Assembly (NCBI RefSeq): GCF_028710545.1 | Contig: NZ_JAQTTX010000001.1 | Location: forward strand, 1-64,000 | Length of the DNA: 64,000 nt | Source of the DNA: Halothiobacillus sp. | GTDB taxonomy: Bacteria > Pseudomonadota > Gammaproteobacteria > Halothiobacillales > Halothiobacillaceae | Direction: 5' to 3' | Shown here: positions 8,469-16,698 of the stretch, in pieces | Layout of the letters: each line of letters begins with the position of its first letter | Position numbering within the stretch: the stretch's first letter is position 1 | Made by a program: the position numbers and the translations under genes | Notes under the pieces: model-generated | What the model saw: the letters and a program-made list of their open reading frames with translations, nothing else | What the model was told of the DNA's origin: nothing | Databases searched by the model: none

Positions 8469-9239
8469 ATGATTGAAGGGCTACTGGTCGCCGCTTTCGG
8501 CTTGGCCGGGGTGATCGCGCTGGTGGCATTGGCCGCTCGTTACAATTTCTGGCGCTGGCCGAAGCCGCTCGGCTGGCCGCGCATTTTGATGTATCACCGC
8601 ATTCAACCCGCTGCTGCCGAGAGCCCACGGGGCGAGGGAATCACGGCAACGACAACCCAGTTCGAAGCGCATCTGGCCTGGCTGGCCGCGCACGGCGCCC
8701 GCTTTGTGACCGTATCCGAACTGATGGCCGCCGAAAATCCGGCACATATGGTCGCGATTACCTTCGATGATGGTTACGCGGACAACTTCACCCATGCCTG
8801 GCCGATTCTGAAGAAATTTTCTGCTCCGGCCACCATTTATCTGGCGCCGGATATGCCGGATATCGAGCGCTTGAGCCCTGAAATGATTGCCGAGATGAGC
8901 GCGGCAGGTATCGAGTTTGGTGCCCACACGATGACTCATATTCACTTGCCGTCAACCGACGACAACCAGGCGCTGGCCGAAATTCAAGCCTCGAAAAATG
9001 CGGTGGAATCACTGACGGGCAAGCCTTGCACGAGTTTTGCTTATCCGTATGGCAAATTCTCTGACAAGCACGTGGCGATGGTCGCGGCGGCCGGATTCGA
9101 GACTGCCGTGACCACCAAGAAAAAGATTCTGCCGCGCCGTAAGTTCGATCCGTTGTGTCTGCCGCGTTTGTCGATAGTCGGACAAATGAACCGGTTCGAA
9201 TTCTGGCTGACCATCACCCGAGGACGCTATCGCGTATGA
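8469..9239 (+). CDS. Polysaccharide deacetylase (CE4) with N-terminal membrane anchor
   Basis: The 256-residue protein starts with a membrane helix (about residues 3-25) and then a NodB-homology domain. Motif 1 is AITFDDGYADN, with the catalytic base and first metal Asp; motif 2 is FGAHTMTHIHL, the two metal His; FAYPYGKFS and a C-terminal LPRLSI region follow. CE4 enzymes remove N-acetyl groups from amino sugars, so a deacetylation of an LPS or lipid-linked sugar is plausible. It overlaps the next gene by 4 bp. Confidence 0.85.
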   Translation: MIEGLLVAAFGLAGVIALVALAARYNFWRWPKPLGWPRILMYHRIQPAAAESPRGEGITATTTQFEAHLAWLAAHGARFVTVSELMAAENPAHMVAITFDDGYADNFTHAWPILKKFSAPATIYLAPDMPDIERLSPEMIAEMSAAGIEFGAHTMTHIHLPSTDDNQALAEIQASKNAVESLTGKPCTSFAYPYGKFSDKHVAMVAAAGFETAVTTKKKILPRRKFDPLCLPRLSIVGQMNRFEFWLTITRGRYRV

Positions 9240-10069
9240 ATGACATTGCCACCCCGCCGCACGAAGCGCGCGCCGTCGTGCCGGTCAGTGTGTTCCTGAT
9301 CACCAAGAATTGCGCCCGGTGGCTGGATGAGGTGCTATCTGCCGTGTCTGGCTTTGCACAAATCATCATCGTCGATTCCGGCTCGACTGATGAAACTTTA
9401 GAGATTGCCAAACGCCACGGTGCGCGCATCGTGCATCAGGAATTTCTGGGATATGGGCAGCAAAAGCAGGTAGCGCTTGATCTGTGCACCCAACCCTGGG
9501 TGCTCAATCTCGATGGCGATGAAGTGGTCGACGCCGAACTGCGCGACGCGATTATCGAACTGGTACGGCGTGACGATCCCAACGTGATTGGCGGACAGGT
9601 TCGATTCCGCGATTGGTTCATCGGCGTGCCAGCCAGTAAACACACGCGGGCGATTTCGCGCGTGCGCTTGTGGCGTCGTGGGGCTGGGCGCTTTCTGTCC
9701 GAGCAGATCGTGCATGAATCCGTGCAACTGGATGCGGGTGGCCGAATCGAACATCTGCCCGGATGGGTCGAACATTACGGTGTGGAATCGGTTGCCCTGC
9801 GTGTGCAGAAGATCAATCATTATTCGACGATGCGCGCTGAGCTGGACGCGAGTCGCGGCAAAAAACCATCGGCGCTCAAGCTATTTACGATTTTCCCGCT
9901 GCGTTTTCTCAAGAACTATCTGCTCCGGCGCGCGTTTCTCGATGGCCGTCGCGGATTGATTCAGGCGATGGCGAGCGCGTATTACTCCTTTCTTATCGAA
10001 GCCAAGAAATTCGAAGCCGCAGAGCGCGAGCGTTTGGGGCTGGCGTCTAAACCCAAGGATAAATCATGA
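9236..10069 (+). CDS. GT2-family glycosyltransferase, WaaE-like
   Basis: The 277-residue product is a GT-A family 2 transferase. It has VSVFLITKNCARWLDEVLSA at the start, then FAQIIIVDSGSTDET, and the DxD-like metal site in WVLNLDGDEVVD. The overall layout, including RFRDWFIG and the late basic LRFLKNYLLRRAFLDGRRG segment, matches the WaaE/KdtX group that adds a sugar to the inner LPS core. The start overlaps the deacetylase stop (ATGA), which favours this ATG over one 81 bases upstream. Confidence 0.85.
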   Translation: MNDIATPPHEARAVVPVSVFLITKNCARWLDEVLSAVSGFAQIIIVDSGSTDETLEIAKRHGARIVHQEFLGYGQQKQVALDLCTQPWVLNLDGDEVVDAELRDAIIELVRRDDPNVIGGQVRFRDWFIGVPASKHTRAISRVRLWRRGAGRFLSEQIVHESVQLDAGGRIEHLPGWVEHYGVESVALRVQKINHYSTMRAELDASRGKKPSALKLFTIFPLRFLKNYLLRRAFLDGRRGLIQAMASAYYSFLIEAKKFEAAERERLGLASKPKDKS

Positions 10070-11343
10070 ATTCGGATCACTTTGTGCAAAATTCGGTGTC
10101 ACCAGCTTATCGACCGTTGGACTGGGCGCAGAAATTGGCGCTCATTGGCGTGCTGCTCTTGCCAATTTTGGTGCTGTTCAAGCGGGTGCCTGCCGAAGTT
10201 GCGGTCGGCGTGACCGTTCTGATCGCGCTGTTCGTTGCGATTCGTCGTCGGGATTTCTCCTGGTTGGCGCAAGGTTGGGTGTACGCGGCAGCGGCACTGT
10301 CGGTTATTTTGCTCGTGCTCTCGCCCTTCTCGGTGAATCCGGCCAACTCGGCCTTGTCCGCCGTGCTGGCTTTCCGTTGGCCCGTATTCGCCGCCGCGCT
10401 GATCTGGTTGTTCTCAAGGCAGCCTAATACCCTTGTATGGTTCGAGCGCGCCATGCTGGCCGTGATTGTGTTCATTGTGCTGGATACGTTTCTGCAATAT
10501 GCGATCGGGCGGGATATTTTCGGGCATGTGCCGAACAGCCCGGTTCGTCTGACAGGGCCATTCGAGCACCCCATGGTGGGCACGTTTACGGATCGGGTCT
10601 GGTTTATCGGGCTGGCAGTCGTCTGGTTCGCCGCGTTGCGATGGCGAGAACTCTGGGCATTGCTCGCCATTGCCGGTATGTCGGCAGTCGGCGCGCTATT
10701 CCTGTTTTTAACGGGCGAGCGAGCCGCGTTGTTAACCTATTTACTGGGTAGTGGTTTGGTCATGCTGGGCGTGATGATTCACCATCGTCGTTGGCGTATG
10801 CCGCTGATCGGACTGCTCGTCGTGCTCGGTGTGGCCGTGGCCGGCGTTGCCATAACCCAGAAAGAAATGGTGCATCGCAGCGTGGATTCGACGGTTCACA
10901 CCATCGGGCATCTGGATGAAACCGTCTATGGTCTCAACTTTATGACGGCCTTCGCCGAATTTGAGGCCAAACCCTGGACGGGGGTTGGCACGCGTGAATT
11001 CAAAGCCTATTGCGATACTCATCTGCCTGCCTACAAGGCGCGCTACGACGCCATGGGTTTTGATGGCGCGGTGATTCATCCGCATAATTTTTACAGCGGT
11101 ATGTTGGCCGAGGGCGGCATTTTCGCTTTCGTCATTTTCGTGTCCATGGTGCTGTTGTTGTTTACCAAAGTGATTGGTGACTCGATTCGTCACGGTGTGC
11201 CGATGCAAGCCTACTTTGGTAGCGCCGTGTTGCTTACCACATTCTGGCCGCTGCAAAGCACGATGGAATATTTCAATGGCTGGACGGCTGCCGTGATCTG
11301 GACGGGTGTGGCGTGGTCGATGGCCCGTGCCCGTGCTGCCTGA
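10066..11343 (+). CDS. waaL: O-antigen ligase / polymerase (WaaL/Wzy-type) membrane protein
   Basis: A 425-residue polytopic inner-membrane protein with about ten hydrophobic helices. The Wzy_C-type periplasmic segment includes FLFLTGERAALLTYLLG and the late HPHNFYSGMLAEGG motif, where His and Arg residues are needed in the family. It would transfer O-chains or single units from undecaprenyl carriers to the lipid A core; ligase versus polymerase cannot be separated by sequence alone. The start overlaps the WaaE-like gene by ATGA. Confidence 0.8.
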   Translation: MNSDHFVQNSVSPAYRPLDWAQKLALIGVLLLPILVLFKRVPAEVAVGVTVLIALFVAIRRRDFSWLAQGWVYAAAALSVILLVLSPFSVNPANSALSAVLAFRWPVFAAALIWLFSRQPNTLVWFERAMLAVIVFIVLDTFLQYAIGRDIFGHVPNSPVRLTGPFEHPMVGTFTDRVWFIGLAVVWFAALRWRELWALLAIAGMSAVGALFLFLTGERAALLTYLLGSGLVMLGVMIHHRRWRMPLIGLLVVLGVAVAGVAITQKEMVHRSVDSTVHTIGHLDETVYGLNFMTAFAEFEAKPWTGVGTREFKAYCDTHLPAYKARYDAMGFDGAVIHPHNFYSGMLAEGGIFAFVIFVSMVLLLFTKVIGDSIRHGVPMQAYFGSAVLLTTFWPLQSTMEYFNGWTAAVIWTGVAWSMARARAA

Positions 11344-12460
11344 GCGTGTGCCACCACAATCCGGACAAAATGCGGTGACCGATACGGCGATTATCCTCCC
11401 GCATCGAGAGGCTTTTTCCGTCGATCGCCCGGGCGCGATTGCACTGACGGTGGCGAACCAACTTGAGCACGAACCCGATGGCAGCGCCATTTGGGGGGAT
11501 CCCTTGCACGCAGCGCCCCTCGTGCCTTCGGTGTCGTATGTCGGTTTGGCGACGCCCAAATGGTGGCCCGCGAGACAAACAGTGCGTTATCGTTGGGCGA
11601 TTGCCCGCGCCATAAAACGCCAGAACCCACAGCGACTGGAAATCCATAATCGGGCGCATTTGTTCCATGAGTTCAGCCACCTCAAATTGGGGTTATCACT
11701 GTATCTGCATAACGACCCGCAATCGATTCGTGGTCTGAAAACACCCGAAGACCGGCAGCGTGTGTTGATGCGTGCCGATTATGTCGTCGCCGTAAGTGAA
11801 TTCATTCGACAGCGTTTGTGCGAAGGCGTGTCCGCATCGCTTTGTGCGCGTGTGGTCGTTGTGCCCAATACCGTGGATTTGACTCGGTTCGCGCCCGGAA
11901 CAGCAAAGCAGAAAGAAATACTGTTCGTGGGGCGGCTGATTCCCGAAAAGGGTGCGCTACCCTTGTTACAAGCCTTGCAAACGGTATTGCCCCGGTTTCC
12001 CGAATGGCGCGCCCGCTTTATCGGTGCCTGGCATTTCGGGCAGACCACGGCGCAGTATCCGCACGAACGTGCGTTGCTGGCGACCCTTCAGCCACAAATG
12101 CGCGACCGGATTCTGTTCGACTGGTATCAGCCTTATGAGATGGTGACCACGGCATTCAATCGAGCGGCCATCGCGGTGGTGCCTTCGCTCTGGGCGGAGC
12201 CTTTTGGCCGAACGGCGCTGGAAGGTATGGCGGCGGGTTGCGCGGTGATCGCGTCAAATCGCGGCGGCCTGCCGGAAGTGATCGGTGAGGCGGGGCTGCT
12301 GGTCGAGCCGACGGCTGAACATCTGTCGGCCGCATTGACGCGATTGATGTCCGATGATGCCCATCGTCAGGCCATCGGGGCACTCGCTGCGACCAGAGCC
12401 CAAACGGTGTTTGAGCCATCGCTCATCCACGAAAAAATCAATATTCTGCGAAGAAGCTGA
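11306..12460 (+). CDS. GT4-family glycosyltransferase, start uncertain
   Basis: This GT-B transferase has the acceptor-domain core from about DTAIILPHREAF onward, KEILFVGRLIPEKGALPLL in the donor domain, and the EX7E motif in WAEPFGRTALEGMAAGCAVI. No ATG exists near the 5' end. In-frame GTG codons at 11306, 11327, 11333, 11348 and 11375 are all possible, and the first three overlap waaL. The given start is the longest option (384 residues) and is probably too long. It ends one base before the convergent lpxL gene. Confidence 0.75.
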   Translation: MWRGRWPVPVLPERVPPQSGQNAVTDTAIILPHREAFSVDRPGAIALTVANQLEHEPDGSAIWGDPLHAAPLVPSVSYVGLATPKWWPARQTVRYRWAIARAIKRQNPQRLEIHNRAHLFHEFSHLKLGLSLYLHNDPQSIRGLKTPEDRQRVLMRADYVVAVSEFIRQRLCEGVSASLCARVVVVPNTVDLTRFAPGTAKQKEILFVGRLIPEKGALPLLQALQTVLPRFPEWRARFIGAWHFGQTTAQYPHERALLATLQPQMRDRILFDWYQPYEMVTTAFNRAAIAVVPSLWAEPFGRTALEGMAAGCAVIASNRGGLPEVIGEAGLLVEPTAEHLSAALTRLMSDDAHRQAIGALAATRAQTVFEPSLIHEKINILRRS

Positions 12461-13363
12461 TTAACCCGGTTCGACTGCTGCGTTGGCTTTATCCGGTGCC
12501 CGGTTTTTGTAGCGTCGATGGCCCCATAGATATGCACCTGGTTGAGCGCGTATTTCCTCTTCCAATACGGTGACGAGCCTGGCCGTATCGGCAACATCAT
12601 CGCCACTGGGCAGATTTTCCAGCGGTGGCTGAATGATCACCTCGTAGGTTTCCCCCGATCGGCGCACGTAATAGGGCAAAACAACCGCATTGCCCATCCG
12701 TGCCAGAATCGGAATGGCCAGATTAGTGGTGCAGGGGACGCCGAAGAAGGGAATGAAGGCGCTCTGTTTGCCGTGGAAGCTTTGATCGGCCGCCGTCCAG
12801 ATGATCCCGCCTTTTTTGAGCGTGCGGACCATGGCACGCGTGTTCTCGCGATCGATCAGACTGGCCACGTGCTTGCGACGCCCGACGTTGATCAGCTCGT
12901 CGATGACGGGGTTATCGTTCGGGCGATAAACGGCATGAACCGGCCAGCGTCGTGCGGCAAGATAAACGGAAACCTCGCCTTGGGTGAAATGGCCTGCATT
13001 GAGTATCACGCCCTGGCCGCGGGCGAGCGCGGCTTCAACATGCTCCGCGCCGATGACCGTGTGCGCAGGCGGTGGTTCGGTTTTGCCATACCAACCCCAG
13101 ATGGATTCCAGCGCATCCGCGCCCAGGCGGTCGAAATGTTCGTTAATGATCTCATCGCGCCACGCTGCCGTGGAATCGGGGAAGGCAGTTTGCAGGTTTT
13201 GCGCCATAATCTTGCGTCGCTTACAGACGAAACGTTTACTCACGCGTCCCAATAGTGCGCCGAGGCGGAGTCGAGCAGATTGCGGCAGGGCGGCAATGCC
13301 GCGGAGCAGCCAGGTAAGCAGACCCAGTGAAATTTTTTGCAGGAAGGAGAGCGAATGCGTCAT
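12461..13363 (-). CDS. lpxL: LpxL/HtrB-type lipid A acyltransferase
   Basis: The product, about 300 residues, starts MTHSLSFLQKISLGLLTWLL with a membrane anchor. It has the HX4E acyltransferase box in ILNAGHFTQGEVS, then AVYRPNDNPVIDELI and GGIIWTAADQSFHGKQSAFIPFFG. LpxL-type enzymes add a secondary acyl chain to Kdo2-lipid IVA at the inner membrane, which fits waaA close by. The frame stays open upstream into the repeat array (to 13615); that extension is translated repeat and is not supported. ATG 13387 is another possible start. Confidence 0.85.
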   Translation of the reverse strand: MTHSLSFLQKISLGLLTWLLRGIAALPQSARLRLGALLGRVSKRFVCKRRKIMAQNLQTAFPDSTAAWRDEIINEHFDRLGADALESIWGWYGKTEPPPAHTVIGAEHVEAALARGQGVILNAGHFTQGEVSVYLAARRWPVHAVYRPNDNPVIDELINVGRRKHVASLIDRENTRAMVRTLKKGGIIWTAADQSFHGKQSAFIPFFGVPCTTNLAIPILARMGNAVVLPYYVRRSGETYEVIIQPPLENLPSGDDVADTARLVTVLEEEIRAQPGAYLWGHRRYKNRAPDKANAAVEPG

Positions 13364-13421
13364 GGCAGCGATTTTAACAGATGGCATCAATGGCTGCCTT
13401 GAAGCACCTATTGCGATACCC

Positions 13422-13950
13422 CCGTCATTCTGCATGGAGCCACCCTTCCCGTCATTCTGCACGAAGCGAAGCGCAGTTGCAGAATCCATCGTGCCGCTTG
13501 GCGCATGGCAGCATGGACCCTGCGACTTCGCGCAGGGTGACGGTAGTGACTTCGCGCAGGGTGACGGCAATGACTTCGCAGAGGGTGACGGTAGTGGCCG
13601 TTTGATGAGCTTCAAGGAGGCGACGGCATGACAGGTAATACATCCTCCCCGTCATTCTGCACGGAGCCATCCTCCCCGTCATTCTGCATGGAGCGAAGCG
13701 CAGTTGCAGAATCCATCGTGCCGCATGGCGCATGGCAGCATGGACCCTGCGACTTCGCGCAGGGTGACGGTAGTGACTTCGCGCAGGGTGACGGCAATGA
13801 CTTCGCAGAGGATGACGGTAGTGGCCGTTTGATGAGCTTCAAGGAGGCGACGGCATGACAGGTAATACATCCTCCCCGTCATTCTGCATGGAGCCACCTT
13901 CCCCGTCATTCTGCACGGAGCGAAGCGCAGTTGCAGAATCCATTCGTGAG
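13422..13950. repeat. 227-bp direct repeats built of short CGTCATTC palindromic units (left array)
   Basis: Two full units and one partial unit repeat with a period of exactly 227 bp; the segment GCGCAGTTGCAGAATCCAT recurs at 13471, 13698 and 13925. Each unit begins with CCGTCATTCTGCAYGRAGC in two copies 27 bp apart (13422/13449, 13649/13676, 13876/13903). The two full units also carry three near-identical 24-bp GACTTCGCGCAGGGTGACGG subrepeats. The frames open through the units simply translate the repeat. The array ends at the GIY-YIG gene and lies just upstream of lpxL on the other strand. Confidence 0.9.
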
Positions 13951-13958
13951 GTGACCTA

Positions 13959-14504
13959 ATGACCAAGTCAGCCTATGTTTACATTCTTGCCAGCAAAAAA
14001 CGCGGCACTTTATACACCGGTGTCACCAACAACCTAGAACGCCGCATGTACGAGCACAAGCATCATCTACTCGATGGGTTTACCAGCAAATACGATGTAA
14101 CCCGGTTGGTCTGGTTTGAGCAGGGTGAGGATATTGCGGCGGCAATCAGCCTTGAAAAGAAAATCAAGAACCGTAACAGGCAATGGAAGATCGACCTGAT
14201 AGAAAAGCGAAATCCGGGCTGGCTGGACCTTTCTGCGGGGTGGATGGATTCTGCGACTCCGCCTGACGGCTCCGCGCAGAATGACAGAGAGGGTGGCTTC
14301 GCGCAGAAAGACGCGCTTCGCTTATCGTCACCCAGCGCGAAGTTGCAGGGTCCATACTGCCATGCGCCAAGCGACACGATGGATTCTGCGACTCCGCCTG
14401 ACGGCTCCGCGCAGAATGACAGAAAGGGTGGCTCCGCGCAGAATGACGGGGAAGGTGGCCCTGTGCGCAATGACGATGAGACGGGAATGATGGATCTCTT
14501 ATGA
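13959..14504 (+). CDS. GIY-YIG nuclease family protein with repeat-derived C-terminal tail
   Basis: Residues 1 to about 92 form a compact GIY-YIG domain like the UPF0213/YhbQ group. The first strand is AYVYILAS, then comes TLYTGVTNNLERRMYEHK with the catalytic Tyr and Arg, and EKKIKNRNRQWKIDLIEKRNP with the metal-binding Glu. The remaining 90 or so residues are translation of the inverted repeat array, with repeated DSATPPDGSAQND, and are unlikely to be a folded domain. The stop overlaps the waaA start as ATGA. The family cuts DNA, and small members have structure-specific activity in some species; its role here is unknown. Confidence 0.85.
   Translation: MTKSAYVYILASKKRGTLYTGVTNNLERRMYEHKHHLLDGFTSKYDVTRLVWFEQGEDIAAAISLEKKIKNRNRQWKIDLIEKRNPGWLDLSAGWMDSATPPDGSAQNDREGGFAQKDALRLSSPSAKLQGPYCHAPSDTMDSATPPDGSAQNDRKGGSAQNDGEGGPVRNDDETGMMDLL
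14235..14475. repeat. Right repeat array, inverted relative to the left array
   Basis: ATGGATTCTGCGACTCCGCC occurs at 14244 and 14379 (period 135 bp). GCGCAGAATGAC, the reverse complement of the left array's GTCATTCTGC, occurs repeatedly. The first unit begins ATGGATTCTGC at 14244-14254, an exact inverted copy of GCAGAATCCAT at 13933-13943 on the left, so the GIY-YIG core is bracketed by inverted repeats about 300 bp apart. The array lies inside the 3' half of the GIY-YIG reading frame. Confidence 0.85.
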
Positions 14505-15748
14505 CTCGATGGGCATACCAATTCGCATTGATGCTTGCGCTGCCTTGGCTGATTATCGATGCTTGGTGCCGTTATTTTCGTGCCCCTGAATCGCATCGAC
14601 TCCCTTGGGCTCAGTTTGGGCGGGTTGCCAAGGATTTGCCTATGGGTTGCGTTTGGCTGCATGCGGTTTCTCTGGGAGAGATTCGGGCGGCGGCCTCCTT
14701 GATTCGCGCACTGCAATCGCGTTGGCCCGATTTGCCTTTGGTGGTGAGCACCATGACGGAAACCGGTGCCCAAGCGGCGCGGGAATTGGGGCTGCGGCAT
14801 TTCTATGCCCCGTTTGATTATGCCTTTGCGCAACGTGCCGTGCTCCGGCGACTTCGGCCGAAATTGATCGTTGTGATGGAAACTGAACTCTGGCCGAATT
14901 GGGCGCGGGTGGCACAGGCTTGCGGCGTGCCGATGGCGGTGGTCAATGCCCGCTTGTCGGATCGGTCATTTCGGCGGTATCGCCGGTGGGGTGGCACCTT
15001 GCTCAAACAGACGCTGAGCCGTATCGGCCTGATCTGCACCCAATCGAGTGATGATCAGGCGCGATTTCGCGCCCTCGCGCCAGATGTGATGCACGATCGC
15101 ATCATCGATTGCGGCAATATCAAATTTGATGTGGCAAAGCCGAAAGTCGAGTCCTGGTCCGCGGGTACCCGCCCCGTCTGGCTGGCGGCGAGTACCCATG
15201 AGGGCGAAGAGTCCTTGCTTCTGGACGCGCATAAACACTTGCTGGCGGATCATCCCGATGCGTTGCTGGTGCTGGCGCCGAGGCACCCTGAGCGCGCGCA
15301 GCAGGTGTTGTCGTTGATATCCAGCCGAGGGTTGGACACGCAGCGCTCGTCGATGGGGCTAACGGTGGATACAAAAACCCAGGTGCTGCTGGTCGACCAG
15401 ACCGGATTGCTCATGCAATTCTTTGCCGCCATCGAGGTGATATTCATGGGCGGATCGCTTGTCATGACGGGCGGGCATAATCCCATCGAACCGGCCGTGT
15501 TCGGCCGTGCGGTACTCAGTGGGCCGAATGTGCATAATTTCCGGGCGGTGTTCCGATTGCTGGCAGAGCGAGACGCCGTGCGTATGGTGGAAGATGCAGC
15601 GGACGTGGTCGCCGCCGTCGAAGCTGCCTGGGCGCAACCGGAAGCATGGCGGCAAGCCGGAGCACGTGCCCATGCTGTCGTGCAAGCCAATCGAGGGTCG
15701 ACGGCGCGGGTTGTTGATGCCTTGGATCGTATTTTATCGAGGAGTTGA
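14501..15748 (+). CDS. waaA: 3-deoxy-D-manno-octulosonic acid transferase
   Basis: The 415-residue KdtA/WaaA-type GT-B enzyme attaches Kdo residues to lipid IVA at the inner membrane. It has an N-terminal membrane helix, WLHAVSLGEIRAA, STMTETGAQAARELG, FYAPFDYAFAQRAVLRRLRP, VVMETELWPNWARVAQA and, near the end, FMGGSLVMTGGHNPIEPAVFGRAVLSGP, all hallmarks of the family. The start overlaps the repeat-derived tail of the GIY-YIG frame, so the cassette sits directly upstream. How many Kdo units are added cannot be read from sequence. Confidence 0.95.
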   Translation: MTRWAYQFALMLALPWLIIDAWCRYFRAPESHRLPWAQFGRVAKDLPMGCVWLHAVSLGEIRAAASLIRALQSRWPDLPLVVSTMTETGAQAARELGLRHFYAPFDYAFAQRAVLRRLRPKLIVVMETELWPNWARVAQACGVPMAVVNARLSDRSFRRYRRWGGTLLKQTLSRIGLICTQSSDDQARFRALAPDVMHDRIIDCGNIKFDVAKPKVESWSAGTRPVWLAASTHEGEESLLLDAHKHLLADHPDALLVLAPRHPERAQQVLSLISSRGLDTQRSSMGLTVDTKTQVLLVDQTGLLMQFFAAIEVIFMGGSLVMTGGHNPIEPAVFGRAVLSGPNVHNFRAVFRLLAERDAVRMVEDAADVVAAVEAAWAQPEAWRQAGARAHAVVQANRGSTARVVDALDRILSRS

Positions 15749-15750
15749 GT

Positions 15751-16698
15751 GTGTTTGATCCGCCAATGAAAAAGTCAGTCACCGTGGCAGCGCCGGTCGT
15801 CCGCGCGCAAGGGCTGGTGAAGCAGTTCGGGCAATTTCGTGCCGTGGATGGCATCGATTTCACGATTCCTCCGGGGCAGTGCTTCGGGTTCCTCGGCCCC
15901 AATGGCGCGGGCAAGACCACCACGCTGAAAATGCTGATGGGGTTGGCAGATTTTGACGCGGGATCGCTATCCGTTTTGGGGCAGGCGTTGCCCGATCACG
16001 CTCGGGCCATTCGAGCCCGTGTCGGGCTGGTGCCACAGGCAGATAACCTCGATCCGGATTTCACCGTGCGGGAGAACCTGTTCATGTACGCCCGCTTTTT
16101 TGGCCTGAGGCGCGCCGCCGTGGCTGATCGGGTGGAGGCGCTGCTTGCCTTTTCCGAGTTGGCGGCAAAAGCCGATGCCAAGGTTGAAACCTTGAGCGGG
16201 GGCTTGAAGCGACGGCTAACCATTGCCCGCGCGCTGATCAACGATCCGGAGATTGTCATTCTCGACGAGCCGACGACCGGGCTTGATCCGCAGGTGCGCC
16301 ACCTGATTTGGGCACGTCTGTCTGAACTGCGCGCCCGTGGCGTCACGCTCGTGCTGACCACGCATTATATGGAGGAGGCCGAACGGCTCTGCGACCAACT
16401 TGTCGTGATGGATCATGGACGAATTCTGGATCAAGGCTCACCCAAGGAGCTGATCCAGCGGCATGTGGAAAGCGATGTGATCGAATTGCGTGGCACGGTC
16501 AGCGAGGGTTTGTTCACCACCTTGCGATCCATGAGTGCGCACGCCGAACGTCAAGGCACTGCGGTATATGTTTACACCCATGCGCCGGCGCCGATCCTCG
16601 AATTTCTCGGTGATGATTCGGAGCTGACCGTCATCCATCGGCGCGCCGGGCTGGAGGATGTCTTTTTACGATTGACGGGGCGAGGTTTACGGGAATGA
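15751..16698 (+). CDS. ABC transporter ATP-binding protein, NodI type
   Basis: The product, about 315 residues, has Walker A GPNGAGKTT, the Q-loop region VGLVPQADNLDPDFTVREN, signature LSGGLKRRL and Walker B IVILDEPTTGLD, followed by the H-loop TTHYMEEAERLC. The sequence between Walker A and signature is close to NodI-type exporter ATPases. GTG 15751 is chosen because GAGGAG ends six bases before it; a TTG six bases earlier would be too close. It is coupled to the permease by an ATGA overlap. The exported substrate is unknown; the context suggests a glycolipid or glycan. Confidence 0.85.
   Translation: MFDPPMKKSVTVAAPVVRAQGLVKQFGQFRAVDGIDFTIPPGQCFGFLGPNGAGKTTTLKMLMGLADFDAGSLSVLGQALPDHARAIRARVGLVPQADNLDPDFTVRENLFMYARFFGLRRAAVADRVEALLAFSELAAKADAKVETLSGGLKRRLTIARALINDPEIVILDEPTTGLDPQVRHLIWARLSELRARGVTLVLTTHYMEEAERLCDQLVVMDHGRILDQGSPKELIQRHVESDVIELRGTVSEGLFTTLRSMSAHAERQGTAVYVYTHAPAPILEFLGDDSELTVIHRRAGLEDVFLRLTGRGLRE

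Noticed and set aside
13364-13615. N-terminal extension of the LpxL-type protein
   Set aside because: The extra residues come from the repeat array, and the conserved protein starts at MTHSLSF.
13628-13858. Open frame of 76 codons repeated in each 227-bp unit, and longer antisense frames through the same array
   Set aside because: The frame exists because the repeat unit is almost a multiple of three and has no stop. The product is translated palindrome with no family match and no ribosome binding site of its own.
13422-14475. CRISPR array
   Set aside because: Units are long, nested and directly adjacent; there are no unique spacers of regular size and no cas genes.
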